Positions 17,504-25,900 of a stretch of 64,000 bases of DNA are shown one piece after another. The translations under genes were made by a program, and so were the position numbers. The notes below the pieces were generated by a model. It was not told the DNA's origin and searched no databases. It saw only the letters and a program-made list of their open reading frames with translations. Within the stretch, counting starts at the first letter, position 1. Each line of letters opens with the position of its first letter. This DNA is from Nitrosomonas communis. GTDB taxonomy: Bacteria > Pseudomonadota > Gammaproteobacteria > Burkholderiales > Nitrosomonadaceae. The stretch is from the NCBI RefSeq assembly GCF_900114745.1, contig NZ_FOUB01000018.1, positions 1 through 64,000 of the forward strand. The letters are read 5' to 3'.

Positions 17504-18601
17504 CTATATCCAGCGCTTTTTCTTAAAGTAGACAAGCATGACCGCGCCCAGCCCGATCATGATCATCCATATCAGTAGATAGCCATATTCCCATTCAAGC
17601 TCTGGCATATATTTAAAATTCATACCATAAACGCCAGCGAGAAAGGTTAATGGCATAAAGATGGTAGCGATGATCGTCAGGACTTTCATGATCTCGTTCG
17701 TTCGGTAGCTCACATTCGAGATATACAGATCAAGCAAGCTTGTGAGCATATCCCGGTAAATCTCGACACTGTCAATGGCTTGCACGACATGATCATAGAT
17801 ATCAAGCAAATAGGGAACCGTCACTTCATGAATTAACGGCGACTCCCGCCGTGCCAGCGATGAAATGACTTCGCGCAACGGCCACACCACTTTATGTAAA
17901 AACAGAAGTTCCCGCTTCAATTGGTAAAGCTGCTCTATAACAGTTTTATCAGGTCGGATCATCAACTCCTCTTCCAGCAGATCAATCTTATCGCCAAGTT
18001 TTTCGAGAACGATGAAATAGTTATCCACCAATGTATCCAGTAGCGAATAAGCAAGATAGTCGGTATCCATCTTCCTTATTTTCCCTTTTCCAGTACGCAG
18101 ATGGTCACGAATTAATTGGAAGGCATCTCTTTTACTCTCCTCCTGAAAAGACAGCAGGAATTTCTGTCCTAGAATAATACTGATCTGCTCCGGATGGATT
18201 TTGTTCTCCTGCTCGTCATAGGAAAGCATCTTGACAACGATAAATAGATAATCACCAAAATCATCACATTTTGGCCGCTGCACGATATTCATCAAATCTT
18301 CAGTCACAAGCCGGTGGATACTAAAATCTTCACTCAATTTCTCAAGTATACTGGGATCATGCACGCCATCGACATCGATCCATGTGATGGTGGGCTTAAG
18401 TTTATAAGGTAGGCACTCATCTACTTGTTTGAGTGTATGCTCCTCAAAGTGCTTTGCATCATAGTCAGTGAGCGTGATATGGATACTGTTTTTCTCCCTT
18501 TCCCCTGTGTATAGCAAGGTCTCAGCGGGTAAACCAACCTTTTTTGCTCTGCGTCTAGTTGCCTTGGATTTATGCATGAGAATATTTTTTGGAAGAATCA
18601 A
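17504..18601 (-). CDS. corA: CorA-family magnesium/cobalt transporter
   Basis: An inner-membrane divalent cation channel of the CorA family. It has a large cytoplasmic N-terminal domain, a long stalk helix (about 195-310) and two C-terminal membrane helices with the defining YGMNF loop between them (about residue 328), then a basic tail (YFKKKRWI). At 365 residues it is longer than E. coli CorA, mostly through an N-terminal basic extension. The start is either the TTG at 18601 or the ATG at 18577; neither has a strong ribosome site. It stands alone as a single gene, convergent with the Tad locus. Confidence 0.93.
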   Translation of the reverse strand: MILPKNILMHKSKATRRRAKKVGLPAETLLYTGEREKNSIHITLTDYDAKHFEEHTLKQVDECLPYKLKPTITWIDVDGVHDPSILEKLSEDFSIHRLVTEDLMNIVQRPKCDDFGDYLFIVVKMLSYDEQENKIHPEQISIILGQKFLLSFQEESKRDAFQLIRDHLRTGKGKIRKMDTDYLAYSLLDTLVDNYFIVLEKLGDKIDLLEEELMIRPDKTVIEQLYQLKRELLFLHKVVWPLREVISSLARRESPLIHEVTVPYLLDIYDHVVQAIDSVEIYRDMLTSLLDLYISNVSYRTNEIMKVLTIIATIFMPLTFLAGVYGMNFKYMPELEWEYGYLLIWMIMIGLGAVMLVYFKKKRWI

Positions 18602-18794
18602 CCACTCTTTAACGAGTGCATCGTATAAGGAGCTATAGGGACTTTGGTGACGAATAAGCTTACGCTATTTCGCCAATACTCATCTTACCGCATGATGAAT
18701 AAACAGTATTTTCACCCTGCTAGCAGGTGAAAAAAATTAAGAATGTGCAATACGGAGGCGGATAGCTTCTAACTAATCCGCCCACTTTTAATAA

Positions 18795-18935
18795 AGGGCA
18801 CTCTAAAAATTCATATTTCGTACAATCTTTCGTTGTTTACAAAAAATGTTTCCTTACATATCAGTTATATGCTACGTCAATATTTTTTGTTCTCGACTTG
18901 TCTTGTTTAGAACTCTGAATTTTTAGAGGCGTCCT
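18795..18935. repeat. Family B short inverted-repeat element, copy 1
   Basis: A 141-bp element with end AGGGCACTCTAAAAATTC and an inverted, slightly diverged opposite end GAATTTTTAGAGGCGTCCT. The interior (TGTTTCCTTACATATCAGTT and following) is shared with copy 2 at 20078-20260. It ends 4 bp from the stop codon of the small acidic gene on the minus strand. Confidence 0.85.
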
Positions 18936-18939
18936 AAAA

Positions 18940-19113
18940 TTAATCTAATCCCAGAGAATCAAGCGTTATTTCAATTTCTTCGATTTCAATATCTTCATCA
19001 TCCTCATTGAGGAATTCATTTTCATCAATTATCTTCGCTACCCGGCTAATCGGCATGATGTCATTGACTACTTCATCAACATCAATATTATCAAAAGAAA
19101 GTTCTTTGTCCAT
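18940..19113 (-). CDS. Small highly acidic protein of unknown function
   Basis: A 57-residue protein, mostly Asp, Glu and Ile in its second half (NEDDEDIEIEEIEITLDSLG). The start is set at the ATG giving MDKELSFDNIDV because TAAGGAGGTTT, a near-perfect ribosome site, precedes it; a longer frame from 19200 would ignore this. No signal peptide or cysteine. The strong ribosome site argues that it is translated. It is unlike any family I recognise; possibilities are an anti-activator, a DNA mimic or a peptide precursor, none supported by neighbours. A family B repeat follows immediately. Confidence 0.6.
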   Translation of the reverse strand: MDKELSFDNIDVDEVVNDIMPISRVAKIIDENEFLNEDDEDIEIEEIEITLDSLGLD

Positions 19114-19379
19114 TGCAACAAACCTCCTTATAACAAATGAAGAGAGTAAATCAGCTTTGTTTAGACAACTTATAGCATAAAGAATAAAAATAATGAGCAA
19201 GTTACATTCACAATTTGAAGGTTTATATGAAGAAAGTCAATACATAATTGCTATTATTATAAAATCATTAAAGCATGGCTATTGCAGAACGGCACGTTCA
19301 GGTTGGCCATTGCCAATAAGCATCATTATGATAGCTATACTGCAGCGCTTCTCAACCTAATAAAATTTTATTAACCTTC

Positions 19380-20069
19380 ATGGCTCATAAAGAAGATCAT
19401 CGCTCTCACCGTACTGGGTGGTTACGTGCTGCCGTACTGGGTGCTAATGATGGAATTGTGTCTATAGCCAGCCTTATTATCGGCGTAGCTGCTGCCCACA
19501 CAAGCCGGGAAGATATTCTTTTGGCAGGTATAGCAGGTCTTGTTGCCGGAGCCATGTCGATGGCGGCCGGGGAATATGTCTCTGTCAGCTCGCAGGCCGA
19601 TACAGAAAAAGCCGATATTGCTCTTGAACAACGCCATCTTCAGGAAGATCATGAATTTGAATTCCAGGAATTAGTAGAGATCTATATCAAAAGAGGAATC
19701 CAACCGGAACTCGCAAAACAAGTGGCTATGCAATTAATGGCTCAGGATGCATTAGATGCCCATCTCAGAGATGAATTGGGTATTTATGAGCGTATGACCG
19801 CAAAACCCATTCAAGCGGCTTTTACCTCAGCAGCGATGTTTACCCTAGGTGCTGCCATGCCGCTTACAGCTACTTTTGTTGCACCCACAGCCCAAATTAT
19901 TCCTATTGTCGCCAGCTTTTCCCTTTTTTCTCTGGCTATGTTGGGTGCACTGGCTGCTTATTTGGGAGGCGCAAATATTTTGAAAGGCGCAATCAGGGTA
20001 ACTTTCTGGGGAACACTCGCCATGGGGCTTACTGCTACAGCAGGAAAACTGTTCGGTATCACCGTCTGA
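19380..20069 (+). CDS. VIT1/CCC1-family iron/manganese transporter
   Basis: A 229-residue membrane protein of the VIT family (Fe2+/Mn2+ efflux or storage transport). Helix 1 motif LGANDGIVSIASLIIGV and helix 2 motif AGAMSMAAGEYVSVSSQ are both classic. A cytoplasmic loop (about 75-140, EKADIALEQRHL and DAHLRDELGI) carries the acidic metal-binding helices, followed by three C-terminal membrane helices. Length is normal. No clear ribosome site precedes the ATG, so translation may be weak or start elsewhere. It stands alone on +, between two family B repeats. Confidence 0.92.
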   Translation: MAHKEDHRSHRTGWLRAAVLGANDGIVSIASLIIGVAAAHTSREDILLAGIAGLVAGAMSMAAGEYVSVSSQADTEKADIALEQRHLQEDHEFEFQELVEIYIKRGIQPELAKQVAMQLMAQDALDAHLRDELGIYERMTAKPIQAAFTSAAMFTLGAAMPLTATFVAPTAQIIPIVASFSLFSLAMLGALAAYLGGANILKGAIRVTFWGTLAMGLTATAGKLFGITV

Positions 20070-20077
20070 CAATTATA

Positions 20078-20260
20078 AGGGTATCTCTAAACACCCATAT
20101 TTGCGAGCATCTGCTTTCGCGGATTGCCTGCTTACCCCGTCTCGTCACAATACGTCGCTGTTCACAAAAATTGTTTCCTTACATATCAGTTATATGCTGC
20201 GTCAACATTTTTTGTTCTCGCCTCGTCTTGTTTAAAACTCTGAATTTTTAGAGGTGCCGT
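20078..20260. repeat. Family B short inverted-repeat element, copy 2
   Basis: A 183-bp element whose right half is nearly identical to copy 1 (from TGTTTCCTTACATATCAGTT to GAATTTTTAGAGG). Its left end AGGGTATCTCTAAAC is diverged, with about 40 extra bases inside. It fills the gap between the VIT gene and the converging disulfide-reductase gene, ending 4 bp from the latter's stop codon, exactly as copy 1 does at its neighbour. Confidence 0.85.
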
Positions 20261-20263
20261 AAA

Positions 20264-21703
20264 TCAATCGAGTGCGGCCGCATTGAAAGCATCACAGGAA
20301 GCAAGATCAGATTCGCTGACTGCCGGCAATTTGGCAGCGAGATTACGTAATCCCGTACGGAGTCCCTCTTCCAGAACCGGATGATAAAAAGGCATACCTA
20401 ACAGGTCCCCAACCGTTAGAGATTGATCAATTGCCAGCGCCAGTAAATGAGCCATATGTTCGCCTGCTGGGGCACAAATCTCTGCACCGAGTAGTTCGCC
20501 GCTTCCTGATTTTGCATAAAGGCGTAACATTCCTTTATTACATTGTGCAGCCCTGGCACGTCCTTGATGATCAAAATGCACTTCACCGATTACGATATCA
20601 TTACGATCAAGTGATCGAAAATCGTTTCCAACAACTGCAATATTTGGATCAGAAAACACGATGCCAAGTGGAGTACGACGTTTGAAACAAATCATTTCTT
20701 CTTGTACTGCGTTTAGCCCTGCGATATGTCCTTCGTCGGCAGCTTCATGCAGCAATGGCAGATAATTATTCGCATCGCCAGCCAAGAACACAGGAAGATC
20801 AGCTATCTGCATAGTAGTGGGATTCACAGGGGGTAATCCTTGTTCATCGAGCGAAACACCTAGCGTTTCGAGTCCAAGATTATCAATATTGGGGCGACGG
20901 CCAAGTGCTGCCAGTACACCATCAACCGCGATGTCTACTCCACTCGTTCGAATGCGCACGCAATTTTCTTCTGGTTCCAGAACCACCTCAGCTCTTTCTC
21001 CCAAATAGAGTGGAAATTCCTGTGAAAGTAAATCTAACGCTACCTCATTAATGTGTGGATCAGTTAAGCCGCCAATCAGCTTATTACTGCCGAATGCAGT
21101 GACCTTTACACCTAAGCGGGCCAGTGCTTGTGCCATTTCCACCCCAATAGGCCCCGTTCCAATGACCGCCAACCTTGTTGGTAAGTTTTCCTGCTCAAAT
21201 AAAGTGTCTGTAGTCAATAAACGATTTCCCGGTACATGCCACTCTGCGGGGACAATTGGGTGTGAGCCGGTAGCGATAATAATATTTTTTGCACTTAACT
21301 TTTTATCATTGATCAGGACTTGATTTGCATTAAGCAAGCGCGCACGACCCGAAATCGCCCTCGGTCCAAGCACTTCAGTTGCATTTAAGGTACTGGCTAC
21401 AAAATCATTACGAAGCTCACGAACACGCTGCATGACACGAGCTATATCTATCCTCAGCTGGTCTGCCCCCCGAATTCCAAATGTATCAAATGTAGTACGC
21501 CGATGGAAGGCATTGGCCGCTTCAATCAATAGCTTAGAGGGCATACATCCAATACGTGCGCATGTCGTTCCCCAAGGGCCATCATTGACAATTACAAATT
21601 GTTCGGTGCGCTTCCTTACTTCGCGCAACGCAGACAACCCAGCGCTCCCTGCCCCAATGATAATGACATCCAGCATTTCATTTACAAAATTAGAATTCGC
21701 CAC
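20264..21703 (-). CDS. Class I pyridine nucleotide-disulfide oxidoreductase (dihydrolipoyl-dehydrogenase-like)
   Basis: A 479-residue FAD enzyme with an N-terminal FAD fold (VIIIGAGSAGLSAL), the redox-active pair C48/C53 in WGTTCARIGCMPSK, an NAD(P)-binding fold (LAVIGTGPIGVEMAQALARL), FAD motif VFLAGDANN and a C-terminal dimerisation domain. The usual catalytic His-Glu pair appears in FYHPVLEEGL. It is not linked to any 2-oxo-acid dehydrogenase gene and has no lipoyl domain, so it may be an orphan reductase acting on another disulfide. The start is a GTG with a weak site; ATG at codon 10 (MLDVIIIG) is possible. Confidence 0.85.
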   Translation of the reverse strand: MANSNFVNEMLDVIIIGAGSAGLSALREVRKRTEQFVIVNDGPWGTTCARIGCMPSKLLIEAANAFHRRTTFDTFGIRGADQLRIDIARVMQRVRELRNDFVASTLNATEVLGPRAISGRARLLNANQVLINDKKLSAKNIIIATGSHPIVPAEWHVPGNRLLTTDTLFEQENLPTRLAVIGTGPIGVEMAQALARLGVKVTAFGSNKLIGGLTDPHINEVALDLLSQEFPLYLGERAEVVLEPEENCVRIRTSGVDIAVDGVLAALGRRPNIDNLGLETLGVSLDEQGLPPVNPTTMQIADLPVFLAGDANNYLPLLHEAADEGHIAGLNAVQEEMICFKRRTPLGIVFSDPNIAVVGNDFRSLDRNDIVIGEVHFDHQGRARAAQCNKGMLRLYAKSGSGELLGAEICAPAGEHMAHLLALAIDQSLTVGDLLGMPFYHPVLEEGLRTGLRNLAAKLPAVSESDLASCDAFNAAALD

Positions 21704-21748
21704 ATTGTGCCTATTTAGCTAAGAACAGTTTTTCAATTATCTCATTTT

Positions 21749-21851
21749 ATTCCATTTCTAAATCAAAATTGTCTTTGTCGGCTTCACCTCACCGTATTAT
21801 TGATACTGTCTCCGGCTCGCCGTTGCGTCATTTTTGATTTGGAATTGGAAT
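21749..21851 (+). repeat. Family A short inverted-repeat element
   Basis: A 103-bp copy, ATTCCATTTCTAAATCAAAA at the left and TTTTTGATTTGGAATTGGAA at the right. It lies in the 404-bp region between the divergent disulfide-reductase and zapA genes. The remaining AT-rich sequence (21852-22107) should hold the zapA promoter, but no firm match was made. Confidence 0.9.
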
Positions 21852-22107
21852 AAGGTCGATTAATAATTGACTTTAACTTTATTATGTTTGTAAAACCATA
21901 GTGACTTCATGAATGCAGAATTTTAAAATTATTTGATGATAAAATTAATCAACTTGTAAAATGATATAAAGTTATCTGCTCATTAAAAGGCAGATTTTAT
22001 CATCATTCAGCTGACTCAATCACTGCATAGATAATCAGCTTCCTAAACTATACATATTGTTATCAATCGCTTACAGGATTTTTTAAAAAATCTTCCTGAA
22101 AATAGGT

Positions 22108-22416
22108 ATGGACACTGAGACAATCATCGTTACTATTATGGGACGAGAATTCCGCATTAACTGCTCTGAAAAAGAACGCGAGGGTTTATTGCTGGCGGTT
22201 TCTTATTTAGATAAAAAAATGCTGCAAATAAAAAATGAACGCAAAATAGTGGGAACCGAACAGATTGCGATTGTAGCAGCGCTTCATATGACTCATGAAC
22301 TGCTTACCATGCGTCCAGCCAAAAGTTTTGACATGAGTGAATTTAAGCGTAAAATTAAATTTATAGAAAACAAGTTAGATGAGTTGTTGCCAAAAAAAGA
22401 AAAAGAAGACCAATAA
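22108..22416 (+). CDS. zapA: Cell division protein ZapA
   Basis: A 102-residue ZapA-family protein that bundles FtsZ filaments at the division ring. It has the N-terminal beta segment (IIVTIMGREFRINCSEKER), followed by the helix LLLAVSYLDKKMLQIKNERK, then VGTEQIAIVAALHMTHELL and a C-terminal coiled coil ending in a charged tail. Length is typical. It is followed by 6S RNA, the arrangement conserved in many gamma- and betaproteobacteria, which supports the call. Confidence 0.92.
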   Translation: MDTETIIVTIMGREFRINCSEKEREGLLLAVSYLDKKMLQIKNERKIVGTEQIAIVAALHMTHELLTMRPAKSFDMSEFKRKIKFIENKLDELLPKKEKEDQ

Positions 22417-22477
22417 AAAATAAGTTAAGATTTTTTCATTAAATCTTGTTTGAGCAATACAGAATTTGCATTACAGA

Positions 22478-22656
22478 ATTTCCCTGCGGTGTTTGTTAAG
22501 GCTAATACTCTTTGAACCAATTGTTATAGCAGGTTGCGAACTAAAGTGATGCTGTTGTGCGCTCCTCAAAGAAGGGGCACCTGATGCATCCGGTTTGCGA
22601 CCACCTTGAACCTCAAGGTTCAAGATGACAGCCTGACGGCATTGGCGGGGAAACCA
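22478..22656 (+). ncRNA. ssrS: 6S RNA
   Basis: About 178 nt with the marks of 6S RNA, which binds the sigma70 RNA polymerase holoenzyme and mimics an open promoter. The ends pair (TTTCCCTGC near 22479 with GCGGGGAAA near 22645). The GCTCCTCAAAGAAGGGGCAC segment and the diagnostic 3' half CACCTTGAACCTCAAGGTTC AAG then GACAGCCTGACGGCA are present. It lies about 60 bp downstream of zapA, the usual place. The frequent partner gene (5-formyltetrahydrofolate cyclo-ligase family) is absent; an IS200 remnant follows instead. Exact ends are estimated. Confidence 0.88.
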
Positions 22657-22720
22657 TTTTCATAATAACACTCCAGAAAGGCAAAAATTGCGCTACCTAA
22701 AGATAGGATAGCAGATAGTA

Positions 22721-22853
22721 TCAGGTAGCATCACACATAAGCTTAAGCTGATCATAATGTTCATCCTCCTTCTCTTTTACTTGGTGTCGGATAGATATAT
22801 TCTCTAACTATTTCTTCATCTAATCCTACCGTCGCTACAAAATAAGCACCTGC
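22721..22853 (-). pseudogene. IS200/IS605-type TnpA C-terminal remnant
   Basis: On the minus strand the sequence reads AYFVATVGLDEEIVREYIRH QVKEKED and then a stop, the recognisable C-terminus of IS200-family transposase TnpA (usual form STVGLDEEVIREYIRHQ). The catalytic HUH and Tyr region is missing upstream, so this is a dead fragment. It is too short to be an active gene and lies between 6S RNA and the end of the TcA gene, a sign of past insertion and deletion here. Confidence 0.75.
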
Positions 22854-22894
22854 TTAAAAAACTCTCACCCGTAAAATTTCTCGCCTTCTACATA

Positions 22895-22940
22895 AATCCA
22901 GATTTTCCATTAGAAAATTTTCTTAATAAAAATCTGGATT
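22895..22940. terminator. 12-bp perfect stem-loop at the end of the TcA gene
   Basis: AATCCAGATTTT (22895-22906) and AAAATCTGGATT (22929-22940) form a perfect 12-bp stem 40 bp beyond the TcA stop codon. No long T-tract follows on either strand, though the arm itself ends in T residues. It is probably a transcript end or RNA-stabilising hairpin of the toxin gene. Confidence 0.5.
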
Positions 22941-22979
22941 AGACTGAACTATTTAAAAAAAATAGAAATCTGATTTTCA

Positions 22980-25900
22980 TCAGCTTTCCTCCCACTGATA
23001 GCCTATTATCAATAAAACATCTTTTACTTCATTGTTCTGCAAGTTACCGCTAGAGCCTGGGCCGGTCATCTTTAGTTGCCATTTCAATGGCGGATCTGTT
23101 GGTACCACCTCAACCCCTAAGGCAGAGACGTCCTTTTGGCTGAAATGCAAACCACCATATTGATCTTGCTCGACTGGGGAAAGGGTAAAAGCATTAGATC
23201 CCGCAGGAGGCGGCTCAGGCAATGGTGGCGTCATGACAACGTTATAGTTGCCCCTATCTGTGCATTGTGCCAATAGCCAAATGCTATTAACCTTCAGGAT
23301 CTTTCCCTGATCCAGGAAACGGAAAAGACTTGGCACCATCTCCAACTCAAAAATATTCTCTTCTGCTGGATTGATCGGGTGCAAAAAGCGATGCCACTGG
23401 GTCGGGAATTCCTGACGCAAATTAAGCAATCGTACAGAGTGCGTTGTCCCCTCTTTGCTGAAATATTCTCGTAGATAAGCAATTGCACCGTTTTTAAATG
23501 GTCCAGCATCTTCTCTTGCCGTGTACTTGATGTGAACAATGACATCAGAAATCGTGCTGTAATCAAATTGACGCAATGGCCTCCCAAAGTCAGGGTTTCC
23601 AGGATCAGGATTATTAGAAGGAAGATCACTAAATAATTCCAAAGACCATTCGCTAATTACGCCCGCTCCCTCAAAGGGGAGATAGCGCTCGTCGCGGAAG
23701 CTTAATTCAAAGACGCCGCTGTCGTTCTGCCCATTGCTAGCTGCGATTGATTTGACTGGGATATTGCTTTCCACAAAACGGGGATCGTCCGTCCAGACGC
23801 CGCTGTCGTCCTGAGCATGGGCGTAACCGTCGGCAAGATCGGAATGGATGCGGATGTAATTTTTCAATAGCCGAAGCGTGCAGGAAACTGTCGTGTAAGG
23901 TCCAGTGACGCACGGCAGCGTGATACTCACCGACTTAATGTGACGGAAGTAGTGACCTGGGTAGTCGAGATCAAAGATCTCCTCGGGTAGGTTGATAAAG
24001 CAACGTCCGGTTGCTTTCAACTTCACCAAGGCTAGCGGGTCAAGCGTGAGCAGCGAGATATGCTTAGTTAACTCGAACTCGCGCCGATTCTGTTCCAAAT
24101 ACGCCGTTTCGAGGCGGCGCAGGTCATACTGTAATTTCTCGCCAGACAGCAGCCCCTTTTTCAAGCTGTCCCAATAGCCGAATTGGATATAATTGCTGTC
24201 CTGCAAACCGAGCTCGAAACGGAAGCAGCGCTCCGCGCGTTTTGCCAAATCATACGCAAGCTGGTAGCTCTTGAAAAATACCCCGGAAATTTGTCCTACC
24301 TGCCACTGAAACAGCTCCTCGTTGGTGTACTTTGAATGCATGAAGTCATCGGTGGCTTTGGCGTTCTCGATTTGGAGGACGTGGTTATCGAGTTCTTTCT
24401 CGGCAATGGCGAGGCGCAGTTCGGCAGCGGCGATTTGCTTGTCGAGTTGCTCGATTTCCTTAATGGCCAGATCCTTTTGGTAGTCCCATTCTTCCTGTCG
24501 ACGTTGATAACTGGCAAGGTTAGCAACAAGATCTGCGTTCTTGTCCAAAATGGTGGCTATATTGTACAAGCCGTTGGCTGCACGCTCTGAAGCCTTTGCC
24601 GGTTTATCACCCGTGGGGGGTACAGATGTAAAGTGAGGGCTACCTCCAAATCCTGACCCGCCAATTCTGAAATCTGGAATAAGAAACATCACGCCTGCCA
24701 ACGTGTCGGCAAGGGTACCGGCTGTATGAGACGCCATGGAAAGGAAATTTAAAGCAGTTGCCGTTATTTCTCCTATATTCATAAACTCCCGACTTTCGTA
24801 GTAATCTTTCTTGATTTGGGCCAGTTCCTTACTTTTCTTCACTCCTTCCAGATTATCCTTCGCCTCATCAACCTGTTTCTCTCGCACCGTTTTCATCGCT
24901 TCCAGCAGTCTGATCTCCTGACCCTGCCTCAGCAGGTTCAACGCCTCAGCATCTTTTTTTTCTAGTGCAGAGAGCAAGGCGCCGCCAAGTGCCTTTAAGT
25001 CGTTGCACACCTCATTGGCTTTTTGCAGTAGCACGTTGAAGCGGTAGAGCGGTAGCGGTGTATTCAAGTCAGTGAGCGTGCTGCTGATATCCACGCCGGC
25101 GGCGATCGCTTTCACCAAGACACCGGGCTCGATCGGCGGCTCGAAAAGCGCCAATTGCCGTACCACACCTTCGATATTCATACAGTGGCGGATCTTGAAG
25201 AGCCGGTCAGCGACAGTATCCCAATAGCCGAGCAACTTATCGTTCTGCGGGATGCAGAAATAGAGCATGGGCAGCGGCGCTGCATCTTCGCCGTCCTGGC
25301 CATCGCCTGGCATGGGCGGCACGAAATTCTCTACCTGCACAAGGGTATTGGAGAAGCGGTCAAACTGATCTTCCAGTTCGTTGAAAGACTCTGAGGACGG
25401 CTTTGCCTGAGGCGGAATCTTGCGTGGGCGCGGCCCGAGGATTTCCGCCGCCAGAATGTAAAGTTGAGTCGCCTCGTTGATACTTTCCATGCTGTCCTGT
25501 CGGAACAGGTAATCGCCCCAGGCGATAAGATTATCCAAGTATTTCATCACCGTCGTTTTCTGGTAGGCGACGGTCCGATACTGAGCAATACGGTGTGGCT
25601 CGAAGGGGTGGTCCCTCCAATCTTTTACCTGGTCTTCAAGACTCTTTTTCAACTGTACGGTATAGCCAGGTACAGCGGTATCCTCCGCCAACATGCGCAG
25701 GATGCCATCGATGCGCTGCTGCAGGTACTCGTCATCAGTTGTCAGGAAAAATGGTTTGGTGATCCAATACTTCTGGGGTGCCCCTGCTATTGTGCCGTCC
25801 GGCAAGGTACCTTCTAAGCCAAGAGGATTGAAGATGAAGTGATACCATTGCATCGCCTCTGCGAAGCGCTGGTTCTTGCTCAACTGGTTAGCGATCATCA

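Noticed and set aside
20264-21703. Mercuric reductase
   Set aside because: The C-terminal vicinal cysteines and N-terminal metal-binding domain typical of MerA are missing and no mer genes are nearby.
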